This document shows, in pieces, positions 54,093 to 64,000 of a stretch of 64,000 nucleotides of DNA. This DNA is from Isoetes taiwanensis (Eukaryota; Streptophyta; Lycopodiopsida; Isoetales; Isoetaceae): assembly GCA_021234155.1 (NCBI GenBank), contig JAJEKV010000106.1, positions 551,050 to 615,049 of the forward strand. The letters run 5' to 3'. The translations under genes were made by a program, and so were the position numbers. The notes beneath the pieces are model-generated. The model made no database searches, had not been told where the DNA came from, and worked only from the letters and a program-made list of their open reading frames with translations. Position 1 is the stretch's first letter. Every line of letters starts with the position of its first letter.

Positions 54093-56369
54093 ATGGCAAC
54101 AAAGAAAACTCAACCTAAAGTGACCATAGACGAAGAGGAAGCAAGGAGGATGTTTGACACATCTGTGTTGCCTTCTAAGGGCATGACCTCTTCAGATGTA
54201 AGAAAGGCAGATGTGGCTGAAGATGAGATAAGCAAAATATTTGGCTGTGTAAAACTGGTGGGTACCAAGCAAATTTATAAGTCTAGTCGAATGAATCCAC
54301 TATTTGTGGACCAGTTTATGAACATCTATAGAAGATGTTACCAAAGAACTGATGTTTGTGTTGGAGAGATTGGGAAGTTTTTTGCACGGGCATTCACTTT
54401 GCATGTGAGAGGACAAAAGATTAACTGGCAGTCATTTGTGGTTAAAAAGAAGAAAAGTCTTGCAGCTAAGGTTGAGAAAGAAGATGAGTATGAGTCCTTA
54501 TTTCCTCATACAAACGTTGTTGGTTGTGTAGTGGACTATTCTGTCATCAACTCCTTGATTGCTGAGTTAGATAAGCAGAAAGATGACTTGAATATTAAAA
54601 TTAAAAGTGCAACCAGTGAAATGAAGGAAAAAAGGAATGCTGGTTTCCAAGGAAAGGAACTTTTGGAGGCGACAACAGCATACAAGAGTGTGGAGGAAAT
54701 TCACAAAGGGGTAATTGCTAATGACCTTTGCAATTACATAGTGCTCAATACTTTTTCTTTCTGCTTCATCATTCTTTTTATTTTTAAACAGGCAGAAGAC
54801 GAAGAACATAGACTCCAACCAAGACTGGAGAAGTTGAAAGAAATAGCTTCATCTCTAAATAAGATGTCTGGACTGCAACTCAACCTTCCATTTTTGGAAC
54901 ATCCAAAATGCTCTACCGTAGCATTTGCAAGATTACAAAGTTGTTCTTTCTGTACATATGCCTATGACCCACTTTGTGTCTCAGCCATTGTTGCACATTA
55001 CATGCACATTTTTCATCCAATTTGCGCTTACATATGTTTCTCAAAGAGATCAACTTGTCCCTCTTGTGAGAGCCAGATGCCTCATAATTGGTTCAGGTCC
55101 ATTGGACTTCCATGTAGATCTGCAATGGAATCTGCTTCCAATTATAGTGCAGTGCAGTCCATTGAAAAGAGTCAAGATCCATCATTAAGCACACCTGCTG
55201 ACTTGGAGGAGCCTGATATAATTATGCAATCCATTGAAGATTGCACTTTATTATGTTCCACAAGCCCAAACTTGAAGAGAGACAATGCTGAACAAAGTAA
55301 TAGTTGTAAAAGACTGAAAAGTAAGTTATTCTTGTGAAGTATAACTACTTTGGATTTTTCTTCTATAAGTACTTATTTAGTTTGATAATTCGAATGATGC
55401 AGGCTCAAGTTTGGATATTTCAAACTCTATAGTTGACATTTCTAACAAAATTGAAGACAATGCTGTGGAAGTAATAGACGAAGAATGCGAAGCAGTGTTG
55501 AAGAATATAGATGATTATGTTTCCAATTTGGACAAACGTGCTGATATTGTGGAGAAGACAATCACAGAGAAAGAAACTGATTTGGCATCAGTTGGAGAAT
55601 CTCCTTCTAAGAATAATTCCAAGCAGGTTTCCTCCAGCAAACGAGCTCCATCCAAATCAATAACTAAGAAATTAAGGTGATTCTAGTGTGTTTCTTTCTG
55701 CCTGTTGTACTGATATAATTTCTCTAATAGTTGTCATTGCACAGTGCTAGTGTTGTTGGCAAGAAGCTTTTGGTTATTGAGCCGGAGGATTTCCTGTACA
55801 AGGTTTTTAAAAAGGCTAAAGCAGTACCTGATGTGGTGGAAGGTGACCAACTTCTTCCATCAAGAAAAGAGGTTCTTGCTGTCAGACTAGGGGCAGTGCA
55901 GTTCATGCATTTCGTCACCGAATATTTTGCTGTTGGTATATGGTCTTCCAATCACTCAGTGATTAGCTGCCTGAGGTCTTTCATTCCTCAGTCCTTAGTG
56001 GATAAGTTTCTTTTCAAATGGATGGTGCATCCTTTGAAAATGAATGGAGGAACTTCTTGCTACATCAACAAACTCACAAAAGTTTATGAGAAATGTCCAG
56101 AATTTAGCATGAGGACAACTTTGCTGACTGATCCTTACAGGTACGTGAATTTTAAGAATAATGCAGATTCCTGCATCACACCAAGGTCCTTCATGTCTGA
56201 CATAAATGACGGTGATTACCTGTTGAAGACTATGGTACCTTACTTGGAGAAACTAATAACAGAAGTGAACGTAATTGCTTATGTACAGAGGTCTGTGCAT
56301 TTTCGAAATCAGTATGATGAGAAAAGCACAAAAGTGTTGGAAGTACTAAAGACCATGGACTTGTCCTAA
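54093..56369 (+). CDS. Four-exon gene: coiled coil, Cys/His cluster and catalytically altered FCP1-like phosphatase domain (681 aa)
   Basis: Exons are 54093-54710, 54792-55320, 55403-55676 and 55745-56369. Junctions GGG|GTAATT...AACAG|GCA, AAAA|GTAAGT...TGCAG|GCT and AAG|GTGATT...CACAG|TGC keep one frame of 682 codons. Residues 1-206 are basic and helical; about 150-235 is coiled-coil-like. Residues 257-306 hold CxxC pairs with HIFHPICAYIC and CPSCE, a zinc-binding or RING-like cluster. Residues 474-681 resemble the FCP1/NIF fold (FAVGIWSSN, KVYEK, LLTDPYRYVNF, MVPYLEKLITEVNVIAYVQR). Motif I, normally DxDGT, is VIEPEDF, so both catalytic aspartates are absent: a probable pseudophosphatase. 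I do not know a named family with this architecture. Intron 1 (81 bp) and intron 2 are T-rich. Part of exon 2 around 54912-55045 could also be intron. Confidence 0.7.
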
Positions 56370-56869
56370 ACTGTTGTATGTTTTTTTTAATATTAGATCC
56401 CTTTTTAATTGTAATTTGGTGTTTATCAACACCATAAACGTTTAAAGAACTTTATAATTCTCTGGTATGCAGTTCCCGTTATAATGGGCTCAAATATCCC
56501 GCATGCTTTGGCCACAAAATATCCCATGTGATCAAAAGAGCAACCCCAAAATTAGCACAAACCTAACATAAAGTTAGCAATATCCCACATGCATATATTA
56601 CAAAATTCGTGCGCATATATAAATAGTTTTTTGCTGCTTCATTGAAGAGTGTGGATAGAGATTAGATGATGAAAGACTATGGTTCTCTGGCTTGTAATCT
56701 TCAGTTACAGGCCAGAGTGTCATGACCTTTCAAAATGTAATCCTCATCCACCTTTTTTTATAGTAATGGGCTCAAATATCCCACATGCATTCAATGTTCC
56801 ACATGTTACCAAATCAACAATTGCCAAATCAACAAATGCCGAATGAATGGATTATGTTAAGGCATATTG
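56370..56869. other. 3' flank of the FCP1-like gene
   Basis: No coding motif. GGGCTCAAATATCCC-like words occur twice (about 56484 and 56768), each followed by an RCATGC word. A polyadenylation signal was not fixed. Confidence 0.4.
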
Positions 56870-57690
56870 TGTACCTATGCAATTTTGACCTATGCTATTC
56901 TATGCATTATGTTAAGGCATATTGTGTAAGTCAACAATTTTCACCCCTAAGCTAAAGTTTGACTTTCATTGACCAACATGTTTGGTAAAGCATGAGTCAA
57001 CGACATATTGTGTAAGTCAACAACTTTCAAGTCAAGAAGTGTGAATCACCCCAAGCAAATATTTGACTTTTATTGACCAACATCTTTGGTATAGCGTAAG
57101 TCAACAATTTTCAAGTCAACAAGTATGAATCACCCCTAAGCTAAAGTTTGACTTTCATTGACCAACATATTTGGTAAAGCATGAGTCAACAATTTTCAAG
57201 TCAACAAGTGTGAATCACCCCCAAGCATTTGGTAAAGCATAAGTCAACAATTTTGACCTATGCTATTCTATGCATTATGTTAAGGCATATTGTGTAAGTC
57301 AACAACTTTCAAGTCAAGAAGTGTGAATCACCCCCAAGCAAATGTTTGACTTTTATTGACCAACATCTTTGGTAAAGCGTAAGTCAACAATTTTCAAGTC
57401 AACAAGTATGAATCACCCCTAAGCTAAAGTTTTATTTTCATTGACCAACATGTTTGGTAAAGCGCGAGTCAACAATTTTCAAGTCAACAAGTGTGAATCC
57501 CCCCCAAGCATTTGGTAAAGCATAAGTCAATAATTTTGACCTATGCTATTCTATGCATTATGTTAAGGCATATTGTGTAAGACAACAATTTTCAAGTCAA
57601 CAAGGGTGAATCACCCCCTTTGTTACGTGTTTGACTTTCATTGACCAACATGTTTGGTGAAGCGTAAGTCAACAATTTTGAAGTCAACAA
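56870..57690. repeat. Repeat array dense in TTGAC/GTCAA (W-box) cores
   Basis: Two building blocks alternate. One is GACCTATGCTATTCTATGCA (starts 56886, 57255, 57538). The other has TTTCAAGTCAACAAGTGTGA, ATCACCCC, AAGC and TTTGACTTTCATTGACCAAC. Higher-order periods are 369 and 283 bp. By eye about 35 TTGAC or GTCAA cores lie in 820 bp, many as TTGACC/TTGACT, the consensus bound by WRKY factors. Confidence 0.9.
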
Positions 57691-57818
57691 GCAATTTACA
57701 CTAACTAATTACAATTACAATTACTAAACAAGTGCCAAGCCAAAATAAGATGATTGGTGTCCAAAAAAGAATGGCCATTTCAGGATAGATATTTTTTTTT
57801 TAATGTTTTAGAAAATAA

Positions 57819-57832
57819 AATTATGGTCATTT
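57819..57832. repeat. LINE target site duplication, left copy
   Basis: AATTATGGTCATTT, overlapping the start of the T-run. It is identical to 63942-63955. Confidence 0.9.
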
Positions 57833-58151
57833 TTTTTTTTTTTTTTTTTTGGGTAAGAGTATATATTATTATTAATATATAAAAATTTACATAGGAAGTC
57901 CCCAAATGGGATTGATGGAAAGAATTATCACAAAGCGGGTAACTCGTAAGTGGCAAGGATTGTACTAAGAACTACCACTCCAATCTTCCCTAACCCTGGG
58001 TTACTATAGGAAAAACCATCTTCATCCAGGCTTAGATACTATATGGAGTTAGCAGCCTGTTCCAAGCAACAAGAACTTTAGGAGAAAACCCCGCTGAAGA
58101 CGAAGATCCTCCATCCAGCATCCTGATAGATGCTGGATAGGTCATAACCCC

Positions 58152-58715
58152 TTACTGCACACTGTTTAAATCCAAATCCCAGTTACATTTGAAAAATGAA
58201 TAGAATCCCCTTATACTGCCAATTCTATCCAAGTTCTTGTTATAATTGCGGCCAAACTTCCTGTGGTGGGCCAAGGCCATGAGGGCCACCTCCATGTTGA
58301 AGCTGTTCTGAATCCTTGTTACAGAAGCGGTCAGTCCTCCAAGAGCTACACCGCATCGGTGTTTCCAAATACACCACAATGATATATTGGTTAAAGTGAG
58401 TTGAATAATATCTGCACCTATACTGACTAGAATGGCCGGCCATGATAGATGACACATCTGAAGCCCAATAATTGGACAAACCCACCTCCAGAAGTCTCCT
58501 ACAATTGGACAAAAGAAAAGATGGTCCATTGTCTCTGACGCTCCACATCCTAGAGGGCAGAGATCATGTTGAACAACACCTTTGTTCAGCAGCCATGTCA
58601 TAGTGTATATTCCTTCTTGTAGACTGATCCAACGAAAGAATTGGATCTTTTTGGAACATAAGGAGGCCCAAGACTTTGTCAATAGACCCTTGGTTTCTGC
58701 TTGATCCAATCCCAA
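58152..58715 (-). pseudogene. LINE ORF2 C-terminal zinc-binding region (zf-RVT)
   Basis: The frame includes KIQFFRWISLQEGIYTMTWL, LNKGVVQHDLCPLGCGASET and MDHLFFCPIVGDFWRW. This matches the zf-RVT domain at the end of plant L1 ORF2 proteins (Ki..F.W......i.T...L..rgi....C.lC....Et..HLf..C.....W). The Cys-x3-Cys...His...Cys ligands are intact. It lies about 300 bp before the poly(A) tail. Confidence 0.85.
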
Positions 58716-59051
58716 CTCTGTTCTCAGACCTTCAATGGGGACTTTGTGGCATTAACAATCCATACAACTTTTGACTTTATATTCTACCCCATCCCCACAC
58801 AACCACCTATCTTCTTCCCCTACAATACCGGACCGTGCCTTACATTCTCCATAATTTTCCTAAAGACCTTCCTATCACCTTCCCCAACACCTGGAACTAT
58901 AGCTTTAAACCTTGTCCAAGTAATCCATCTACCATTTTCCCATAACTGCCCAACCTTACGAATTCCTGCAGCACGCCATTTAGTAAACACTCGTGGGTGT
59001 ACAAGTGCAAGAGGGCGCATCCCTCCCAAATCCTAGTGTTCCAAAATATAC

Positions 59052-59591
59052 TCAAATTTGGCCTCCCCAATGAGCATCTGCTATATTAAAGAGACTCTGC
59101 ACATCCTGCCAAGCTTCTAATATCTTCCTCATTACTGGGGAAGTACCTCGACCCATTGAGAATTCATGAAAGTAGGAGCTAATCTCATCTCTAGGGGTAG
59201 AAGGTTTCCCCTTTACCTTACCCTGCTGAAGCCAGTAACGCACAAAAGCAATAGCTGGGGATGCATCCCCTTGAATAGCCCTCCAGACAAACTTAGCTGC
59301 CAGAACCTTCCCCTGGACCATTGGGTCTTTACATCCCAATCCCCCATCCTTCCTACTTCGGCACATTTCTGACCATGCAACCCCAACTATCTTGCCTCCC
59401 CAGATGAATTTACGTATGATTACTAATAACTGGTCGTATATGTACTTCTGCGCTACAATAGCCGAGGAGTAGTAAATATGAGTCGCATTAAGGATTGCAT
59501 TGGCTACTTGTCCACTCCCCCATAGTGGACAAGGACTTACAAGACCGAGAGGTTGACCTTTTTCGGATCCTCGCCTATAATTGGTTTCCAA
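59052..59591 (-). pseudogene. LINE ORF2 linker after the reverse transcriptase
   Basis: Recognisable segments are GQVANAILNATHIYYSSAIV, IIRKFIWGGKIVGVAWSEMC and KDGGLGCKDPMVQGKVLAAK. This is the conserved plant LINE stretch (...sil.alP.Y..S....P......i...i..FlWgg.......v.W...c..k..GGLGi.dl...N.Allak..Wr) between the reverse transcriptase and the zinc-finger tail. Confidence 0.85.
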
Positions 59592-59799
59592 AGACCTTTT
59601 AGACTTTCTCCAATGTTAAGTGGCATACCCAGCAGCTTAGTCGCCTCTCAGAGCTGCTACTATATGATAATTCCATGCCCCGACCCTTGTATCAATGTCT
59701 TCTTCAAAGGCCATATTACATCACATTTAAGCATGATTCAGCCCAATCCCGATATGGAGTAAAAAAGAATTTAGAACTGTTGAAAAGGCGGAAAAACTC

Positions 59800-60720
59800 C
59801 CATCATCATACCTTAAGAAAAGAAAGGTATCATCTCATATTGCATAATAGTCGATTTAGATTGGAACCCGAAGAAGTAACCCATTCAGCAATCCCCTCAT
59901 CATCAAGCTTTTCACCATACAGGTTAAGAGATATGCCATGATTATAAAAAGGTAAGGAGCAAGTGGACACCCCTGCCTAATCCCCTTTCTGAGCTCAAAG
60001 AGACCAGTCGGCTGACCATTAACCAGAACAGATGCTGATGCCATCTTATTCAAACCCATGACTAACTCTATAAAGTTTATTTCAAAGCCCATATGAGCCA
60101 TCACACTTTTTAGCCCACTCCACCTAAGAGAGTCATAGGCTCTGCGAAAATCCAGCTTCAGCATTACACAATTCTGGCGAGAAGACTTGCACCAATGGAG
60201 CCCCTCTCTAGCGGCCAGGTAGTTGTCCAAAATGTTCCTGCCTGGGAGAAAAGCTGATTGTTCACTTCCAATCAAACGGGTTAAGATTGGCTTCAAGCGA
60301 TTAGCAATGACCTTCATGACTACTTTGTACAACACATTGGTTAGTGCTATTGGTCTCCATTCATTTAGTACCTGGGGCTTATTGACTTTTGGAATCAAGG
60401 AAATAAATCCAGTTGCTAGGGCTGGGTGAAGGTATCGGCCCATGCTCCCTTGGATCTGCCCATGTGAAGAATGGCCCAAGTATATCCTTTAATTCAACAT
60501 AGAACTCGGAGGGAACCCATCGTCCCGCGACTTACGTAAGCTAAAGAACATAGAGTCTTGTAGATTTCTATATCATGAGGCTCTTGAAGTAGAAGTTTAT
60601 TTTCTTCATCAGTCACTATCTGGCCTTGCCTCAAAGAGGGGAGCCACTCAGAGCATCGACTGTAATAGTCACTTGGGAGGGGATCTTCTTTGAGCAGCCC
60701 CTCATAGCTATCCCTCAAGA
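59800..60720 (-). pseudogene. LINE ORF2 reverse transcriptase
   Basis: The main frame (60479-59856) contains FISLIPKVNKPQVLNEWRPI, ALTNVLYKVVMKVIANRLK, SAFLPGRNILDN, VMLKLDFRRAYDSLRW and LRKGIRQGCPLAPYLF. These are the palm and fingers motifs of a non-LTR reverse transcriptase, including the first catalytic Asp (KLDF). The catalytic YADD box lies at about 59821-59835 but has lost one base (the DNA reads CAATATGAGATGATACC), so it is out of frame. An upstream piece (60718-60494) with EIYKTLCSLA belongs to the segment before the fingers. Frameshifts separate all three. Confidence 0.9.
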
Positions 60721-61099
60721 AGGATTTAATTTACGCCTCCTCTTTAAGAACCACGCTTCGATCATTAGTAACTCAAGTGATACTATTCTCACCCGACCTT
60801 GCTCACCGCCAATCTAAAAAACATTTAGAGCTTTCATGATCAACCTCCGCATACCATTTGGTCTTAGATCTAATAAGCGGCCCCTCGAGCCTCTTCCTCT
60901 TCTATCGCTTTTTATTCCTGACCTCTAGCTCTTCCTCAAGTGCCCGATTGGCAATATTAAAGGGATCTAGAATCAAACCTTGTTTAACTTGGTTAACTTG
61001 GTTGTATAGGTCAGCCTTAGTTTCTCGGAATTTGGTAGCCCGTAGTTTCCCCACTTTTTATCCAATCCTTCATATCAGCAATTTTTCTTGATCCGTGGA

Positions 61100-61942
61100 T
61101 TTCATACTAGGAAGACCCTCTTCCTTTGATAGGCTAACAATATTCTTTGAGCGGTATACAAAAGAGATCCTTCCCAAGGAGCCTGTATTGAATTTAAAGG
61201 GGATATTCCCTTTTCGCGTCTGGCCGAAGGAAGATCTTCAAATACTAATTTTTGTGGGATATGATCTGACTTGGAAAAAGAAAGGTCCCCTTCCACATAG
61301 CACCGATCCATAAAAGGGGCCGACTTGTTAGCCACATAAAAATCTGTCTAGCAAGCAAACAAGAACTCGGCCCCTCCTTTTTGTTTGTTCGACCATGAAT
61401 AGGGAGTATTCGATGGTGGGAGGAGAACGAAGCCACAGTTGTTGAGAAGGGAATCCCATGCCCGTCGCTCCTCCCCCAAGAGGTTTCTATGTAAGCCAAT
61501 CTTTTGATCCCAGACATCCGTCATATTGAGGTCACTACCTAGTACCCAGTTGGCCACCGGCTGACTGATCACCCAATCCATGATTTCCTTCCATAGAATG
61601 GCTCTTTCCGCAGGCTTATTTGATGCATAAATATTAATCACTCCCCATTGAATCCCATCTGTATCAAATTGCACAGCTTGCCACCTTCCATTTGTTCCAG
61701 CATATTGCAGCTTACTAGTTAGACCCTTCCATAGAGTTCCCGTACCCCCCTTAGTGCCCCCCGGCAAAGAAAAAAGAGGAGCGGCTTCCTACCCAGGCAC
61801 CTAAGGAACTGGCCTCGAAGTCAGGAAGTCTATGTTCCTGTATAAGTAGGATATCTGCGCTCATCGATCTCATTGCTGCTAAAACTCTAGCCCTCTTTAG
61901 AGGTCCCTTGATACCTCGAAGGTTCCACGAAATAATCTTCAT
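61100..61942 (-). pseudogene. LINE ORF2 endonuclease domain (EEP type)
   Basis: It starts MKIISWNLRGIKGPLKRARV with LLIQEHRL, the usual N-terminus of plant L1 ORF2 with the Asn and Glu of the active site. A frame change near 61760 leads to WQAVQFDTDGIQWGVINIYA, WVLGSDLNM and NTPYSWSNKQKGG. After another change comes LSFSKSDHIP with the catalytic SDH. The whole endonuclease domain is present but in three frames. The ATG at 61942 is the natural ORF2 start. Confidence 0.9.
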
Positions 61943-63941
61943 GATTTTTCTATTTGAGTAACATCATCCCCTATTACGTACCCCTTATCATTTTTGGTGA
62001 TACCCAAACCCCTCCCATTGTGTACCCTCAAATTACTTCCCAACGAGGGGTTGAATTGACCCATACATTAGGAACCATTGTAGCGGCTCGAAAACCCTTA
62101 CTTAGACTTCCCGCGTCAAGGTAGATTCTTCCATAGTTGTGGTCAAAAGCTAGCAAGGGTTTAGATTTTATTTTCTTCCCCTTATTTGAGTAAATATACC
62201 CTAGGGAGATACCCATTCCCCTTTGCAATACCCCAATGTTTATAAATTCCACCCCCTCCTGCCCAAAACACTTCACGGTCAAACATATGGGCCAAAATTT
62301 CACTAGCTTGGAACGTGTGAGAGCAACCCACATATCACTAGATAATAACTCTATCCATATGCTAGCCCAATGATGCATATAGAACCCGTGTTCGATTTCC
62401 AAGGTAAATTCAACCTAGTTAATGGGCCATACCCCTTATTTGAGTAAATATACCCTAGGAAGATACCCATTCCCTTTGCAATACCCCAATGTTTATAAAG
62501 TCCGCCCCTCCCGACCAAAATACTTCCTAGTCAAACATATGGGCCAAAATTTCTCCAGCTTGGAGTGTGTGAAGGCAACCCAGATTTTTTCCAACAAGAA
62601 TTCCCATACAAACCCCATTCCCCCCACTAAAGATTGCCATGCAATTCCCAGTGCCCAATGCCAGAGCCCATAGCCAAAAGTCTTAAATGAGACCAAACTG
62701 TATTTATCACATACCATCTGTTCTTGAAATGGATAATGGTTAAGCATCTTAAATTCCCATCTTAAGACAATAACGTAAACACATGCAATGTTATACATTC
62801 TGTAGTTCAAAAGAGATTTGACAAAGAAAAGACAATAACAGCCTAGCACATGTAGAGCATCTATTAGGCTCAGAACAGTGCAACCAGCCTCAACTGCAGC
62901 TAGCCTCAACTGGAAAATGGGCTGATACTCAATAAACCAAGCCCATAAGAAAAATGGGCCAACACTGGGCTCAAAGCCAATACACAGAGAGCAGTATTCC
63001 CTTGTTACTATAGAACCAAATACCAAGAGAGCTGATCCCTGTTGGAACTTACATCCACAACTCTGATACAATCTAACACTGAAGCCTATCCAGTCTAGAT
63101 TCCTCAGCTTAGCATTATTCTCAGATACTTTCCACACTACAGATCCTATTCCATCACTTCTTCTTAGAGGTGTCATCACTGCTAGAGAACTGCCCATTTG
63201 CACAGCCTATCCAAGCCTTTCCATTTGTATATCTGGCCCAGTTCGCGCAACAAGCAAACACCCTTATCTTCAAAATACCCAGTGCTCTGCCAAATTGTAT
63301 TAGGACCAACCGTAGAATTTACAACATATGTCAACTGTTTATAGGAACTATAGAATGAAGATAAACAAAAGTAATCAAGTAGTGCAAAAAACAAGTCTTG
63401 ACCACTCATAAGAAATACGGTTCCCACCAAAATATAATCGACGCCTTGAAGTAAAGCCCGCCTGTGTTATCAATTTATCCCAAGGATTGAAGGCTGCATC
63501 TACCGTGCCAGGGCTTGAGAGAAATTCACGTATACACATACTCACCCGTGACAAATAGGAAGAATAGTTCCACCGTGACTACATCAATCAGGCCACAGAA
63601 ACTAGTTCAAAGTCGCAAAACTTCTCAACGTAAGCCTAACCATTGTGACACGAAGTCCTCATAAAATATCCTTCCAAATCAGGATGTTTTATAGCCAACC
63701 TCATCTTCATCCAAGTTCTTGTTGCTAACACCTTCAAATACTTCGATCTAATCCTCCAAAGAAACCTGTCAAAGAAGCAACTCCATTCTTCTACACAAAA
63801 TGGAAGCAATAGCCCCACCGTGACTATATCCAGGCCACGGGAAGCAAAACCACAGGGACACATAGTCTGCTCTGCAAGTAACGGGGACGGCCATGGCGGC
63901 CGCCCAAACCCTAGCCGCTAGAGTTCTCCGCCATCATAGAT
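61943..63941 (-). other. LINE 5' leader and decayed ORF1
   Basis: Frames at 63203-62493 and 62402-62028 show no clear RNA-binding or zinc-knuckle motif but fill the place of ORF1. A 151-153-bp segment is duplicated at 62178-62330 and 62432-62582 (offset 252-254 bp; both encode KFWPICLT in the leftward frame). A shorter one (CCACCGTGACTA...GGCCAC) is duplicated at about 63570-63598 and 63815-63839. The extreme 5' end is GC-rich and carries GGGCGGCCGCCATGGCCG. Confidence 0.6.
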
Positions 63942-63955
63942 AATTATGGTCATTT
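63942..63955. repeat. LINE target site duplication, right copy
   Basis: AATTATGGTCATTT, identical to 57819-57832; it fixes the 5' end of the LINE. Confidence 0.9.
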
Positions 63956-64000
63956 CGAGGTAATTACATTTCACTTCATATCCTACTAAATTATTACGAT

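Larger units (their letters stand above)
57833..63941 (-). mobile_element. Full-length L1-like LINE with poly(A) tail and 14-bp target duplications
   Basis: The element reads leftward. Its poly(A) tail is the T-run ending at 57850, and its 5' end is just left of 63942. AATTATGGTCATTT flanks both sides, so both ends are certain and the copy is full length (about 6.1 kb). ORF2 domains come in the L1 order: endonuclease (61942 to about 61100), reverse transcriptase (about 60720-59800), C-terminal linker (59591-59052) and zinc-finger tail (58715-58152). The upstream 2 kb holds a decayed ORF1 and 5' leader. ORF2 is broken by several frameshifts, so the copy is dead. Confidence 0.95.

Overview
The window reads as nuclear DNA of a land plant with a large, repeat-rich genome. 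The evidence is spliceable plant genes with GT-AG introns, plant-type transposons (CACTA, Helitron, copia, TRIM, L1-like LINE) and relics of plant gene families: plastid EF-Ts polyprotein, TTL-type TPR protein, PPR protein, GH17 with an X8 domain, and plant L-gulonolactone oxidase. Pieces of a second, non-L1 LINE type (a C-terminal IEDE...H...CP motif and an S-x-x-D-Y...SDH endonuclease end) fit a seed-free plant such as a fern better than a flowering plant, but this is only a weak inference. No bacterial, organellar or CRISPR features were seen.

Layout. 0.36-3.5 kb: the terminal part of a truncated CACTA transposon (minus strand), cut off by a 38-bp tandem repeat. 3.7-4.0 kb: a LINE fragment. 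4-18 kb: mostly unannotatable sequence with a quinone-oxidoreductase-like exon, a 76-bp tandem repeat, a few orphan exons and a Helitron 3' end. 18.7-28.7 kb: a run of unrelated host gene relics (EF-Ts, TTL, a transit-peptide exon, PPR, GH17) that ends in a second Helitron 3' end of the same family. A complete 895-bp TRIM retrotransposon with a perfect 5-bp target duplication sits between the EF-Ts and TTL relics. 29-30 kb: a broken copia integrase. 33.3-35.2 kb: the clearest intact gene, a two-exon L-gulonolactone oxidase (minus strand, 597 aa). 36.8-37 kb: a heat-shock-element cluster with a TATA box and no recognised gene. 39.85-40.03 kb: a tandemly duplicated mini-exon. 41.6-48.6 kb: a strongly purine-biased non-coding block with a pair of TATA-containing direct repeats 6.07 kb apart. 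49.3-49.7 kb: a degenerate minisatellite. 51.3-52.5 kb: a 350-bp duplication, one copy ending in two consecutive perfect hairpins. 54.1-56.4 kb: a four-exon gene (681 aa) joining a coiled-coil region, a Cys/His cluster and an FCP1-like phosphatase fold that lacks its catalytic aspartates. 56.9-57.7 kb: a repeat array dense in W-box (TTGAC) cores. 57.8-63.9 kb: a full-length but frameshifted L1-like LINE (minus strand) with poly(A) tail and 14-bp target site duplications.

The genes form no pathway; this is a transposon-dominated segment. Only the L-gulonolactone oxidase and the FCP1-like gene have complete, splice-consistent reading frames. The best candidates for something undescribed are the FCP1-like fusion gene, the possible gene-capturing Helitron, and a small palindromic element (CGCGGCGGCC core) whose left flank is tandemly duplicated at two independent loci.
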